A stretch of DNA of 64,000 nt from positions 62,001 through 126,000 of the forward strand of contig CADCXC010000006.1 in the NCBI GenBank assembly GCA_902806595.1, read 5' to 3'. The position numbers and the translations under genes were made by a program. This stretch comes from Pyrenopolyporus hunteri. Its lineage: Eukaryota > Ascomycota > Sordariomycetes > Xylariales > Hypoxylaceae. Below, one piece after another: positions 1 to 10,327 of this stretch (position 1 is its first letter; every line of letters starts with the position of its first letter). Under the pieces are notes generated by a model. That model was not told the DNA's origin. It did no database searches and saw only the letters and a program-made list of their open reading frames with translations.

Positions 1-144
1 ATGACTTCGAAGTTTTTTGGAGTTTTCAAACACCCAACTTCAGAAACAAATATTCTCGAATTTCTACTTCCGCGGTGGGACAGACCGCCCTATCCCTTTT
101 AACAAGTCGAAACACACTTTCACAACCTAAAACACATTGCTACC

Positions 145-480
145 ATGTCGAAGGTAGTGGACGATGTCAAGACCGGCCTAAAAGGCATTCGCGGAGCTGG
201 AGACGCCATCAGAGGAGAAGTACTGGAGGCCACGGATCGAGCGTTCGATAACGAGAACCATCCGGACACTCGGGCGGCGCAGACTAAAAGCCAAGTAATC
301 AAGGACAGGGGGAAGCAAGACATGAGAAACGTGGATGATATGCTTGCGAGACGGGAGCGCGAGCACGGCGCCACGTCTGGCGTTCGGGAACCTTCCTCAA
401 CTCATTACTCTAACGTTACTGGTGGTCCGGATGCGCCGGCTCCAGCGGCCACTGGTGGCGGGGTTCGAGGAGCAATCTGA
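145..480 (+). CDS. Small hydrophilic protein, conserved-looking, function unknown (111 aa)
   Basis: A single uninterrupted frame of 111 residues starts at an ATG in good fungal context (CTACCATGTC) and ends at TGA. The protein is strongly hydrophilic with no signal peptide or membrane segment. Residues 1-25 are rich in Gly and Lys (KTGLKGIRGAGDAIRG), followed by a charged, probably helical middle part (AFDNENHPDTRAAQTKSQV, KDRGKQDMRNVDDMLARRE). The tail is low-complexity Pro/Ala/Gly. From memory the layout resembles small uncharacterised fungal proteins with a 'GIKGAGDAIRG...NHP...Q..N' pattern; no function is known to me and no database was searched. The opposite-strand frames over this stretch are shadows. 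Codon use looks ordinary and there is no RIP signature. Confidence 0.6.
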   Translation: MSKVVDDVKTGLKGIRGAGDAIRGEVLEATDRAFDNENHPDTRAAQTKSQVIKDRGKQDMRNVDDMLARREREHGATSGVREPSSTHYSNVTGGPDAPAPAATGGGVRGAI

Positions 481-1984
481 CCATGGTTGTGCGGTGTATG
501 AATCGGATTGATGTAGCTAGAAGTTATGGGCGGATATATCTTGTTATCTTGTCCGTTCTCGAGTCGCTTAGAATCCCGGGTACTTAAAATTGACATAGCA
601 GCTTTTTAGCCCTTATGCTTACCCACCGCCTGAACAAGTGTAAGGTCGTATTATAACCAACGTCGCTCCGTCATGTGAGGTTTTCCTTTATTCTTTTTCT
701 TTTGGGCAGGATTCGGCGGTTCTAGTCATATATTGCTAGATCTACAATATGGGGGCATGATTCTCGGCCTTACTAGATCTCTATTAAGAATATTAAAGCG
801 AGGAATCAGTTTTACGGCAATATGATGGGTGGCGGACGCCGGCCGACGGGCTGGAATGGCTTTCTAAAAGACGCAAAAGGACGGCTAGTCACAACTTACG
901 AAACCGGCGATGTTGTTCCACGTACACCTGATACGGTAGGACTTAATTCGCAGGAAGGGAGGAAAGTAGGCGGGCCGCCGGGGGGGGGGGGTATTCCGGC
1001 TAGCTAATACAGAAGCTATCCACGCCTCAATTATTAGTAAATACCTAACCAAACGAGATTCTTCGTCTTGACATGTATTACCAGTTTTGTTAATTTTGTC
1101 GAGGAGTCGTAATACAGTACGTTTACGCTGCCGGAATATCCTTTTATAATTAAGCATAATATGAAAGCCGTCCGAAGAGCTAAATAACAGTATATAGACA
1201 CGTTCGAGAAAGGTGGCTAGTAAAGGGGGGGCTACCGGCTTTTCTCGTCTTTATAATATAAGCTTCTACCGCTAGTAACGCACCCCTTATTGATTATCCT
1301 CTGAGGATTGGCGGATCCGAACCTAACTGGGACGGTAGATACGGTGCTTATTATGAAGTAGAACCAGAATGCCGGACACACTCCGTAAGGTTGCACCGCA
1401 GAATACCTAGGCTACCAGCACCAGCCTGCAGAATAGGCTACCAGCCTGTAGAATAGGCTACCAGCCTGCAGAATAGGCTACCAGCCTGCAGAATTGGCCC
1501 AGATTATGCATAGGGTTCCCTGCGCGCGCTTCTATGGTTCGTTGAAGTCATATGGTCTTATATACGAGATGTACTACAAAGGGGTTCATCTCACAAAGGG
1601 CATAGGCGGCTAGTTATCGCTGTAGATATTATCGGTTAATGGAATTGCCAACAGTACTCAGTAGTTCTTGTTGGGGCTTAAATCTTATGCAGCCATTCCA
1701 ACAGTATCTAACCTAGCCGCTCTAATATACCTATGTAGTTAAAACACGTGGCTCTCTGTCTATCCGATAAGCACACCCAGTATTCCAGCGGCGTGCAACT
1801 TTTTCCGTCATGGAATGGTAATAAGTATATCATAGGACCTCGAGAAGCCTTAGAAGCCTAATAGTGAACTCCTATATAGTAAGTACAGGCCTGTCATTCA
1901 CATATGACCTACCGAAACCACAGCTTCGATCCCTTTTTTCCTCTACGGTAGGCGAGCATTTACTAAGATTCAATTACTATCACA
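481..1984. other. Intergenic region without a recognisable gene
   Basis: I see no coding frame here that resembles a known protein. The stretch holds a 12-base G tract (980-991), a 20-bp tandem repeat (1401-1490) and scattered ACCTAGG-like words. A short open frame at 822-1007 is Gly/Pro-rich, crosses the G tract and looks accidental. The last part (about 1900-1984) is the likely promoter of the downstream flavoenzyme: a pyrimidine-rich CCCTTTTTTCCTCT stretch near 1930, then the ATG at 1985. Confidence 0.5.
1401..1490. repeat. 20-bp tandem repeat, three exact-length units plus a diverged unit
   Basis: The unit GAATAGGCTACCAGCCTGCA occurs at 1431-1450 (one C-to-T change), 1451-1470 and 1471-1490. 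A diverged copy of about 30 bp (1401-1430), enlarged by duplication of the CCAGCA part, lies before it. The array sits in non-coding DNA. The units are nearly identical, so the expansion is recent. Confidence 0.85.
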
Positions 1985-3634
1985 ATGGGCAAGTCAGTCT
2001 TAAGTAGGGATATACCATGGCCGACTGAATCAAGAATCCACTACCCTGAATCCGAAGAATTTTCAGCTGCGACGTTGCGATGGTCTATCTATAAGGCCCC
2101 TACATTTTCAGCGGCCGTCACTCCCCCGGACGAGGACACTTTGGCAAAAATTGTAAGCGTACTGAATGAGTTATTTACGGCCACGTAAATGCTAATACCT
2201 ATGTTTAAGGTGAGGGTTGCAAGGGCGGAAAACATCTCGTTCCTGGCTACGGCCGGCCGCCATGGATACGGCACCGCACTAGGAAACCTGAAAGGCGGAC
2301 TAGCTATCGATCTTAGCGAGCTCAAGTTTATCGAAATTGATAGAGCTGCCGCTACAGTAACAGTCGGGGCTGGAGTTCGGATTGGTGACGCTATAGGCCC
2401 CATCCATGAGGCCGGCTTTGAGCTTCGTAGGTTTCTAGGGCTCTTTTATGTCGGGTAAAGTCTGCTGACCGGCCGTTTGCGAAGCGATTGGTTCCTGTCC
2501 CGGCGTTGGCTTGATCGGCGCAACGCTCGGTGGCGGCATTGGAGTCCTTCAGGGTCTCTTCGGCCTAATAATAGATTCACTCATATCAGTAAGAATCGTC
2601 ACGGCAGACGGGGTTCTCACTGAAGCATCGGAAAAGCTAAACCCAGACTTATTCTGGGCTGTCCGCGGCGCCGGATTCAATTTCGGCATCGTCACCTCCG
2701 CTACTTACAAGCTTCACAAAGCCGTGAATAACGGAGAGATTATGACTGCCGACGTAATCTTCCCTGCTAATATGAAATCGGCATATTTCGAAACTCTGGA
2801 GTCATTCGAGAAGAAAATGCCGCCGGAATTGGCTGTCAGCAGTGTTATCGTCTGGGATGTTGCGTCAAACACTGTGAGTTTTATCGAAACACGCTCAAGC
2901 CCTGTTCGCACGCAATGCTAACCGAGTACGGAGACCCAAATCATAGCCACCTTCATATACAGCGGGCCTGAGCCGCGGGGTCGCGAGGTTCTCGCACCCT
3001 TTCTCGAACTCAACCCCCCGGTTGTACGCATAAGCGTCGATCCGTATAGCAAATTTTTGGGCACTATAGTGTTTGGCATGATTTCAGTGATGAATACACC
3101 AGGCGGGATCCATTCTATTTTCTCGGCCAACATTCGCAAGTGTTCCGCAGACACGTTGAATTCAATTTTCGACAAATTCGACGCATTTTTTCAAGCCCAT
3201 CCCGGAGGGCGCACCAGTGCCGCGGTGCTGGAAACATTTTCCACGCAGGCCATGGCCGCCGTGCCAGATGACGCAACGGCGTATCCCTGGAGGGACGCGA
3301 GAGGCAATCTGTACGTGAGGAATCATATTATGTTTCACGTTCTTTGAATCTAATAACTAACTTGGTCCAACTCCGTAGCATGCTTCAAATGAGTTGGCAG
3401 GGATTGGGAGATCCCATAGAAGAGACGGCGAATGATCTTGCTCGTTCTATCCGTCGAGACGTCGTAGCAAATTCGGGCTATCCCGACCTCTCGGTATATG
3501 TAAGCTACGCCTTCGGCGACGAGACACCTGAGCAAATCTACGGCAAAGAGAAACTTCCTCGACTACGAGCTCTGAAAAAGAAGTGGGATCCCGAAAACGT
3601 CTTTCGGTACAACAACTCTCTACCTGTGGATTAG
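1985..3634 (+). CDS. FAD-linked oxidoreductase, berberine-bridge-enzyme-like (five exons, 468 aa)
   Basis: Exons 1985-2152, 2210-2426, 2485-2873, 2934-3310 and 3379-3634 join to 1407 bases, or 468 residues plus stop, the usual size for small fungal BBE-like enzymes. Introns are 57, 58, 60 and 68 bp with donors GTAAGC, GTAGGT, GTGAGT and GTACGT and branch sites such as GCTAAC and ACTAAC. Every junction restores family sequence: for example FELP|IGSCPGVG at the second and SNT|TQIIATFIYSG at the third. The N-terminal PCMH-type FAD domain has His74 in GRHGYG and Cys133 in GSCPGVG, the two positions used for covalent flavin attachment in BBE-like enzymes, then GATLGGGIG. The C-terminal BBE domain ends in KWDPENVFRYNNSLP. 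One oddity is Arg73 where GGHG is usual. There is no signal peptide, so it is probably intracellular. Substrate unknown; such enzymes often serve secondary metabolism. The intron stops make it look broken if unspliced, but the spliced gene is intact. Confidence 0.87.
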
Positions 3635-3809
3635 CCGTAGGTGCAAGAGAAGTTCTCGTATGAAAGATCTACATGTAACTTCTCTACATGCATAAGTGCG
3701 GGTATCTGCGTCCTGGCTCGACCCGACTTATAACTGACATGATAGCTACCTAGGTAGACTTCCTTCCATCACAATCCATAGTGCCTCTAGACATCGGGAT
3801 GCAATTGTT

Positions 3810-4073
3810 TCACTCGTGTGAGCTGTGGTTTTTACGGGCCACGTAGTCCATCCCGCCCTGCTTCCCTGTATTTGCACCACTTTTTGAATGTGATTTCCGT
3901 GCTTCGTACGCTTCCCGATCGACCTGCTGCATGGGTTCGGTCTTATTGGTACGGCCCCCCTCTTGCTCCCCTTGCAGCCCGCTCTTCGCTTTCATTTCTT
4001 CCTTCTCTTCTTCCGAGAGCCCTGCTGAGCCTCTGTGCACATTGGCTCCTCTGCTAGGGTCTTTTCCGTGCAT
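3810..4073 (-). CDS. Small highly charged hydrophilic protein, function unknown (87 aa)
   Basis: One minus-strand frame runs from ATG at 4073 to a stop at 3810. The 87-residue product is extremely hydrophilic, rich in Glu, Lys, Gly, Ser and Gln, with segments such as GLSEEEKEEMKAKSGLQGEQ, EAYEARKSHSKSGANTGKQ and GGMDYVARKNHSSHE. There is no hydrophobic segment or cysteine. The composition resembles LEA-like or stress- and conidiation-associated small fungal proteins, but that is composition only. The opposite frame (3818-4057) is hydrophobic nonsense, which favours the minus strand. It could be the last exon of a longer gene; I found no convincing upstream exon. Confidence 0.5.
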   Translation of the reverse strand: MHGKDPSRGANVHRGSAGLSEEEKEEMKAKSGLQGEQEGGRTNKTEPMQQVDREAYEARKSHSKSGANTGKQGGMDYVARKNHSSHE

Positions 4074-5114
4074 CGTAGCCTATACCTGTAAGATCTCGGA
4101 TTAGCAACGAAAATTTTGCGGGTGAGACCACGGCTGATTTCTAGCTTGTGACCAAGTACCTACCTAGGTTATAGTTTGAAGCGTTGCTAGATATTTGTTT
4201 GGTAGGTATTCCTTGGGATATAGGTACTTTGGCGAGGGATTGAGCGAGTTCGAACTGATTCTCGAGGTTCAGGAAAGGGAGTAACAGGTCCAAGAAAGGG
4301 AGTAGAGGGAGTAGAAAAATCTCTTGCGATCGACCCATTATCGGTGTCAACGTCATTCAGTGTTGACGTATTTACCTATTCGACTCGGCGTTTACCACGT
4401 CAAACATACGTCAAACCCTCGGCGAGCTTGAACCCGCCCGATCCAAGGGAAATGCTGCGAATGAAGCAGGTCAAGAATACGTATAGAGCACCCTGATTAC
4501 CATAAGATGGAATAATAATTTTACCTGTCCTCTCGCCCTTCATGGGCTCTGCTTGCCTCGTAGGCCTTGCTCATCCACTCAACCCCTTTTTTCCTGGACC
4601 CACTAATCCGTACCTATGTAGGTAGGTATGTATTATGCTGGCTTGATAGAATCGTCCATGTACAATACAATCTCGGTAAACACGCACGCATCGTATATTC
4701 CTTCTTAGCTACGATTGTAAATAGTGACTCCAAATGATAACTACGAGACGTACGTGACGCACAGAGAAGTTAGTCTGGGTCTGTAACATCGTGTACAGGG
4801 CGATAACGGGTAGGTTTCCCCTTGAGAGCATAGGTTGACTTATATTAGACTTGACAGCTGGTGACGTAAAAATAAAGGTAAGTATATTTTGGTTATACGA
4901 ATAATATAATAACATATCCGGCATGTTCAAAAGAAAAGAAATAACCTAAATACTGAATGATTTGAAAATGAAAACTAAGAAGTGAAGAAGTCGCCTAGAG
5001 GCCCATGAATTAAGCGACCCACCGATGAAGCTGTTGCTGATGCTCATATAAATGACAAGTAGTGTCTCGTTTCCCATCTATAAAACGTACACGAATGACA
5101 TGTGCCCGCCTCTT
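4074..5114. other. Intergenic region without a recognisable gene
   Basis: No frame here resembles a known protein; the short frames at 4141-4356 and 4709-4930 are hydrophobic or random. The region contains imperfect AAAGGGAGTA repeats near 4270-4315 and ACCTAGGTA-type words (near 4157-4170 and 4612-4632). It lies between two minus-strand genes, so it should hold the promoter of the 3810-4073 gene and the 3' end of the NLP gene. Confidence 0.4.
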
Positions 5115-6054
5115 CTAGAAAGCGCAGACGTCAATATTAGCAGGCGAGGTAGCTTTACCCCAGACCCAACGAGAGTCCAGGACAGACACATGACGCAAAT
5201 TGCTATTGGCCCAAAACTGATAGTCGGCGTTGCGGTAATCGTTAGCAGAGTTGGGGGGACAAGTGTTCTTGAAGCTCGTTGTGTGCCAATCTGTATGGGC
5301 AGAATGGTGCCACTTGCCGAAATAGACCTTGGGGTGGTCCCTATTCTTCTGGCCGAAGTTCGTATAATCGCCGTCGCTAAATCGCAACTAAAATTAGAGT
5401 TCCCTGTGTTCATTCGAAGGAGACAGGCAGAGTCTTACCCATCAAAGGTATCATTGATATCTCCCCAAGAGATCCAAGGATGCTTACCATCTGCCGCATT
5501 CCGTTAGCGATCTATATGTACCTATGTTTCCGAAAGACGACCTGTTTATATCGGACAATTAGATACGCACCTTGCTCCATGGCCATGTTAGTACGGGTCC
5601 AGCGCCCGCCGCCTTGATCATTAAAGGCAATTACTACGCCTTCCCAGTCACTCTTGTGGCCAGTATCCTTTTTAAAGTAGACATAATAGATGATTTTCCA
5701 TTGGCTCCCGCATTTCTTGACGTTATAATATGTCGGAATATGAGTGAAGGGTTCTCCGGGGATCGAGCCGTACCAGGTTCCAGTACCTTGCCACGAAGGC
5801 TGCGGAGGACAGCCGTTTCCCAATTTGTTGATATTGCAGTTGTCGGTGTCCACACCGTCCGTCTGGTGACCATTGCCATCCTCGGCAGCCGAAGGCATGC
5901 ATGTTCCGGAGGCCATGTACCACGCAGGAGAAGCTGCCTGGGCGGCGGCAAGCCCGTTATTCTGGGTGAAAGCGCTATCGGGTATGGCGTTATTCCCAAA
6001 GGCGCCTTTGGCGCCAAGGAGAATGACCGAGCTAATGAGCGAAAATGTCTTCAT
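5115..6054 (-). CDS. NLP / NPP1 family secreted necrosis-inducing-like protein (three exons, 265 aa)
   Basis: Exons on the minus strand are 6054-5571, 5490-5439 and 5376-5115 (484, 52 and 262 bases), together 265 residues plus stop. Introns are 80 and 62 bp with donors GTGCGT and GTAAGA and acceptors CGGCAG and ATTTAG; both keep the frame. Residues 1-20 form a signal peptide (basic start, hydrophobic core, AFG end), so the product is secreted. The family heptapeptide GHRHDWE appears at 132-138 as GHKSDWE. His133, Asp136 and Glu138, equivalent to the metal-binding residues of cytolytic NLPs, are kept while the Arg and second His positions are changed. Six cysteines fall in the mature protein, more than the two of type 1 NLPs, suggesting a divergent class. 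Family members act on plant membranes and trigger necrosis or immunity, but many are non-toxic; activity here cannot be judged. No frameshift or premature stop is seen. The gene lies 4.2 kb from the RIP block. Confidence 0.85.
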
Positions 6055-6903
6055 GATGAGCTAGGCTACACTTGCTCTTTTTCTCAACGGAGGGCTGTGT
6101 GTTCTTGCGGCTTTTTAGATGATGTATTTCCAACTTCCCCCGGCATGGAATCGACTGGCCTTTATATAGGCCTTTTCGTCCAACCACGACTCGTCGTCTC
6201 GTACCCGACGGTAGCTTTCAGAATGGATTAGGAATGTTAGATTTCTATTAATGGAACCCTGACGTTCACCTAATTTACAACCCCCCTGACTTAATACCTA
6301 GGTGTCGCTTATATTAAAATGTTGGCTGTTCGGTATATAATGAATAGCACAATAGGTAGGTAGTTATCCCGGTACCTGTCCGTGGTAGAGTACCTAGGTA
6401 GTCAGAGAACTTAGACGCCTATCGTGATTCGTAACAACGAAGACTACACGTTGAACGGTGTATATAGTAGTTTTCAGTTACGTCTGTTCGTGAGCAGGTC
6501 TTGGGTACGGTTATCTTCTACGTTAAAGGGTGCTCAACGTGAGCAGACGCTATAAGCGAGGGACCATAGCTCCCTTGACCTTTTCCATGTATCATCTGCT
6601 GACGGGTGCCTTAACATAATCTTCGAAGACAACGTCGGTGGTACGGCTAGGGCCGTTCATATTGCCAATGGGGAGTAATGGTAAGCCTCCACGCAGGATA
6701 CCTCAGATAATAAACTATCCTGGCGGTGGTGGCGTCATCTCTTGTGAGCGGTCCTACATACTTCATTTAGTCGTCCACCGCAATCAAACCCGATACCCAT
6801 TATATCGTCGAGTAGTGTAGCGCGCTTAAGACGCATTGTATTACGCCTTGTCAACCGCTATTTTGGGAAACGGCGGTCGTAGGAAATTTGGAAAACTGTA
6901 CAA
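6055..6903. other. Intergenic region, upstream of the NLP gene
   Basis: The first 200 bases should hold the NLP promoter: TATATAGG-like words (reading TATATAAAGG on the minus strand) occur near 6163-6170, about 110 bases upstream of the ATG. Beyond that there is no recognisable gene, only more ACCTAGGTA/AGGTAGGTA words (near 6296, 6355 and 6392). Confidence 0.4.
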
Positions 6904-7283
6904 CTACTTAGCGAAGATTGTAAATCTGTTCAAGATCCTATGTAATATTAGATTATGAAATGGTTTTCGGTTTTTCACATCTGGGTGTAAAGACCAATAT
7001 TCAACACAGATTGCTCTATTAGCTATTTCATTCTGGTTTGTTATAGACACTTGGTCTGTAATATCAATTATCAGTACACTTTGGAGTTTCAACTGAGTTC
7101 CCCTTAGTTTCTGCCTACCATAACTTCGACGGATTGGATTCGTCCTCACACCCCTAGTACGCTTAAGAACCTTGTAACGGGGCTTAAAGAGTGACACATA
7201 CATGTATGAGGCTTGCCCTTTACGTCTGTAACAATCTCTAGCCATAATGGTTGGGTACATGTATCAAGAAGTCGTAGTCTCTA

Positions 7284-7598
7284 CTAAGTCCTTATGTAGG
7301 TTTCGGGTAACCACCTTGGTACCAAGTTAAATGGATGATGCTCATTGAAGCGCTGCTGGAAAATCCCCCTTGCAAACGCATAAATAACATACAAGTTCAT
7401 TATTACGAGGTAGTCAGCCAGATAAGAATGCGCATCATATTCAATAGAATAGTTGTCTAGACTGGAATTAGCCCGTGGGCGTGGGTCAAGAAAATAACTA
7501 GGGTAACTAGCAAACCAATCGCGAACCGAGCTGTGCATAATAAGCAAATGGTTCGAATTCAGAGTCCGGATCTTTACCTGTGGGTCTTCCATGTACAA
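7284..7598 (-). pseudogene. Fragment resembling the region after the NACHT domain of fungal NLR-like proteins
   Basis: A 104-residue minus-strand frame contains LLIMHSSVRDWFASYPSYFL, then about 20 residues later DAHSYLADYLVIMNLYVI. This order (a 'hHpSFRDFL'-like motif, then 'AHxxLAxxCLxxMN') is what follows the NACHT NTPase in HET-E/NWD-type fungal NLR proteins. No NACHT P-loop is found upstream, and no WD40 or ankyrin repeats are found downstream. A further minus-strand frame of 118 residues at 6904-7260 could be decayed sequence from the same gene but is not recognisable. I read this as a relic. The assignment rests on two short motifs recalled from the family, so it is tentative. Confidence 0.35.
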
Positions 7599-8425
7599 TC
7601 TAGTGTCGCCGTAGCGGTAGTCTAGCTAGACTGATCTTAAGCAGAGTGAGATTTATATATATATTTTAATTTGTGCGACGATTTCCTTCATTGTAGGCGG
7701 CGAAGCAGTGGAAGGAAGTTCCAGAGAGATTACTCTCTTTTGAACATGTTACGGATACTCATAAGATATAGTTAGGTACCTATATATGTCTGCAAGGTCG
7801 AGCTGGCTGGCCATTTTAGAGGGTTTCTGATTGTGGAATATGGGCCCATTTCCTGTTCTCTAATTAGTAAGGCCATATTTGCCTCTTACCCGAGCCTAGC
7901 ATCATAGATTAGTGCGTTCTATGTTACCTTTTAGCTTGGTACCGGATTCCCGGAAATCTGAGGCGGCCGCTGGTATCGCCGCACCAATGTCTTTAGCAAC
8001 TAGACGAAGTGGACTTCCCTAGCCTTATTAGCACTATATTTCAAGCCGAACTCGTGTGGAAACGAGCTATCCCTGACTAGATGGTAGTTTTACTGAGTTG
8101 AGAGCGTAATGCTAGGACTGCCAAGAGTTGGCGATCTCTCATCTAATAGGGGCAAAGGACGATGAGAAAAGAGACGACGCCAGACATGGGGGGTTGATAA
8201 ATGTTTGTTACAATCCACTCTGGGAGAACTTTCGTGTTGACTACAATTTTTTGGTTATCCGGGTATTGCTGGGATGACCACCATTCTGAGGACGTGATCT
8301 TCACTGGGAAACCGACGGAGGATTATATTCTGAACGGATGTGTAACTTCTGCGACAGCACAGCGGCACCTAACAAAAAAACAGAATGCCCGATGTTTAAG
8401 GTCTGACTTAATTACTTATAGCGGC
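7599..8425. other. Intergenic region before the rhodopsin-domain gene
   Basis: No supported gene. An in-frame extension of the next gene to 8201 is open but reads as random sequence and is not taken as coding. AT-rich patches (7650-7680) and words such as GGTACCTATATATG (near 7775) occur. Confidence 0.35.
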
Positions 8426-10001
8426 ATGGCTATAGCTGAGGGGGAGACGTTGCTGGATCGTGTCGGCATCTACGATAATCTCAACGACCCGGTGCCCTCA
8501 TGGAATCAGCCGGGCGTCGTCGCAACTGTCACGGCTTCTATGCTCGTAAGTGGTACCGAGGTAGATCGGATTCGACGGCTCTAACGGTTTATCCTAGTGC
8601 ATATCTTCCATCTGCGTGCTCTACCGCCTTTACATCCGCGTTTTCGTAGTATGTGCTCGGGGATGGGATGACCTTTTCGTGTTGTTATACCTGGTAGGGT
8701 AGCTCCATCGATCATGAAGGCGAATAGCTAACGCGGGAGTGAAACAGGTATCGGGGATGATTGGCGGAATCTCGTTATGTCTCGGTAGGTAGACAACGGG
8801 CACTGATGCTGTTTTGGAAGGGGCTGACACCTTCCAGCTCCTCGGTACGGTTTGGGTCGGCATTTCATCCAGCTGGATCTCGAGGATATGCAATCCTACC
8901 TCAAGGTACGGGGACTCAGAGCGGATTAGGATGGCTTATGCTTAGCGGCTCATATACTAAAGGCGCCCTAGGTGTTTTATGTTACCAACGCATCCTACAA
9001 CACATCGGCATCTCTGATTAAGATGTCCCTCCTATTCCAATACTTGCGTGTCTTCCGCGGTGGAACTCTACGGACGACATGCGTTATAATGCTGATTATT
9101 GTTGGTCTTTGGGGCGCCGCATACTCGTTCATGGGCTGGGTACCATGCTTCCCGGTCAGCGGCTACTGGAACATGGGAGCGGGAGCAAAATGTTACGGGT
9201 TCGGTTCTACCAAGGTGAATGAGTTGTTTAAGACGTATGTATCGCACACGGCGGTCAATACGGTGTTGGACATGATCGTGTTCGCGATCCCTATGCCGCT
9301 GTACTTTCAGCCGGGTACGGTGCGACGGACCAAGTTGGGGTTAGTTGGACTGATCAGTATGGGCCTGATGTGCGTGAGGGGATTCCCAACTATCACGCTT
9401 CACGACGCTGACAGGTTGTACTGATAGCGTTAACGGCCTTACGATATGGCGGCTGGCGACCCTCGTCCAGCACAGAGCGACTACTAGCCCAACGTTTGAT
9501 CCGACGTGGTACGCTCCCATCAGCATCGTCCTCGGCGCGCTGGAGGTCAACGTGGCGAGTATCTGCGGTTCGGTGCCGATTTTCTGGCCTTCCCTGAAAG
9601 CCCGCCTCGACGCAATATTCGTCACTAGGGAGGTTACTATCACGTTGAATCGCCGATCGAATCGATTCTCCGCCGACGTTGGCGATACGATCGAGCTTCA
9701 GCGCACAGTCAGCGAGGACCGAGAAAACAAGTGGAAGAGGTGCCCTAGCAGAGCGGGTAGCGAGTCGAGCCAAAGCCGGTTGGCCGACATAGCCCCCGTC
9801 GAGAAGAGGACCGAGAAGAGGACCGAGAAGAGGACCGAGAAGAGGACCGAGAAGAGGACGCAACACTATATGGACGATTTCATCCTAAACCAGGTCGACC
9901 CTCTTAGGAAAAAGGGGACTTTCGTTGTTGAGTCGGAGATCGTCTCGGACGGTCTGAGGAGGCAAAAATCGAAAACGCAGCCGCGAAATAAGAATCGTTA
10001 G
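8426..10001 (+). CDS. Rhodopsin-domain (Pth11-like) integral membrane protein (six exons, 430 aa)
   Basis: Exons 8426-8545, 8598-8693, 8748-8784, 8838-8905, 8972-9369 and 9428-10001 join to 1293 bases. Introns are 52-66 bp; donors include GTAAGT, GTAGGT, GTACGG and GTGCGT. Each junction restores the pattern of the large fungal 'rhodopsin domain / integral membrane protein' family: SICVLYRLYIRVFVVCARGWDD, then YGLGRHFIQLDLEDMQSYLK, then a Tyr/Asn/Ser-rich 'FYVTNASYNTSASLIKMSL' helix. An LWGAAYSFMGWVPC loop follows, then a VNTVLDMIVFAIPMP helix and the FDPTWYAPISIVLGALEVN helix. About seven membrane segments are expected over the first 290 residues, followed by a long charged cytoplasmic tail. 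The tail carries a five-fold EKRT repeat. The start at 8426 (MAIAEGETLLDRV) fits the family better than upstream in-frame codons. The family includes Pth11-like sensors, but most members are uncharacterised. It is the last gene before the RIP block. Confidence 0.82.
9802..9861 (+). repeat. Coding 12-bp tandem repeat, five units (EKRT)5
   Basis: The unit GAGAAGAGGACC repeats five times in frame at 9802-9861; the last unit ends in G. It encodes Glu-Lys-Arg-Thr five times in the cytoplasmic tail of the rhodopsin-domain protein. The copies are identical at DNA level except for one base, so the array is young and likely to vary in length between strains. Confidence 0.95.
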
Positions 10002-10011
10002 GTACGTGCAT

Positions 10012-10105
10012 GGAGGTACCTAGGTAGGTACCTATATATAGGTACCTACGCTAGATACCTGCAAATATATAACCTAATGTATATAGGTAGGTAGGTAGGT
10101 AGGTA
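10012..10105. repeat. TACCTAGGTA palindromes and (AGGT)5 microsatellite
   Basis: Just downstream of the rhodopsin-domain gene the sequence is built from GGTACCTAGGTAGGTACC-like words and ends in five AGGT units (10085-10104). The same words recur singly throughout both flanks but not in the AT block. Confidence 0.85.
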
Positions 10106-10266
10106 AGTTTCGGGGTGGTTGGCACGACAATACGTTCAACCTTCATCCCCGATGGTTGGGCGGTATGTACTAATGTATATAGTAGATCGTTTCCTAAAAG
10201 GAACGCCCACCCCGATATTCGAAGCTTACTTAAGTACTTACTTATATATATAAATATTTAAACGGT

Positions 10267-10327
10267 GGGCCATTTAATTTAAACCGTTAAACCGTTAAAA
10301 TTTATAGTTTTATAGTTTAATTATATA
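10267..10327 (+). repeat. Left terminal inverted repeat of the AT block (Z)
   Basis: The segment starts with GGGCCA and includes a core at 10281-10327 beginning AAACCGTTAAACCGTTAAAA. The core matches the reverse complement of 52358-52404 at 39 of 47 positions, and all eight differences are C/T or G/A transitions. The duplicated AACCG(C/T)TAA word is reminiscent of subterminal repeats at hAT-type transposon ends. The outer 14 bases match only at GGxCCA. Confidence 0.75.

Noticed and set aside
822..1007. 61-residue Gly/Pro-rich frame
   Set aside because: Runs through a 12-base G tract, has no relatives I recognise and lacks splice or promoter context.
1985..3634. Reading the FAD oxidoreductase as a pseudogene because of in-frame stops
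   Set aside because: Each stop lies inside a 57-68 bp interval with good splice sites, and removing them gives a continuous family-length protein.
4141..4356. 71-residue Leu/Pro-rich minus-strand frame
   Set aside because: Composition follows the local AAAGGGAGTA repeats; no signal or domain.
5052..6231. Two long plus-strand frames opposite the NLP gene
   Set aside because: They mirror the NLP exons and introns and have no family character; the minus strand carries the signal peptide, motif and splice sites.
8201..8425. Upstream in-frame extension of the rhodopsin-domain gene
   Set aside because: Open by chance; the residues do not resemble the family and the ATG at 8426 gives the expected N-terminus.
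9393..9866. 157-residue minus-strand frame with a repeated Gly-Pro-Leu-Leu segment
   Set aside because: Shadow of the EKRT minisatellite and the last exon of the plus-strand gene.
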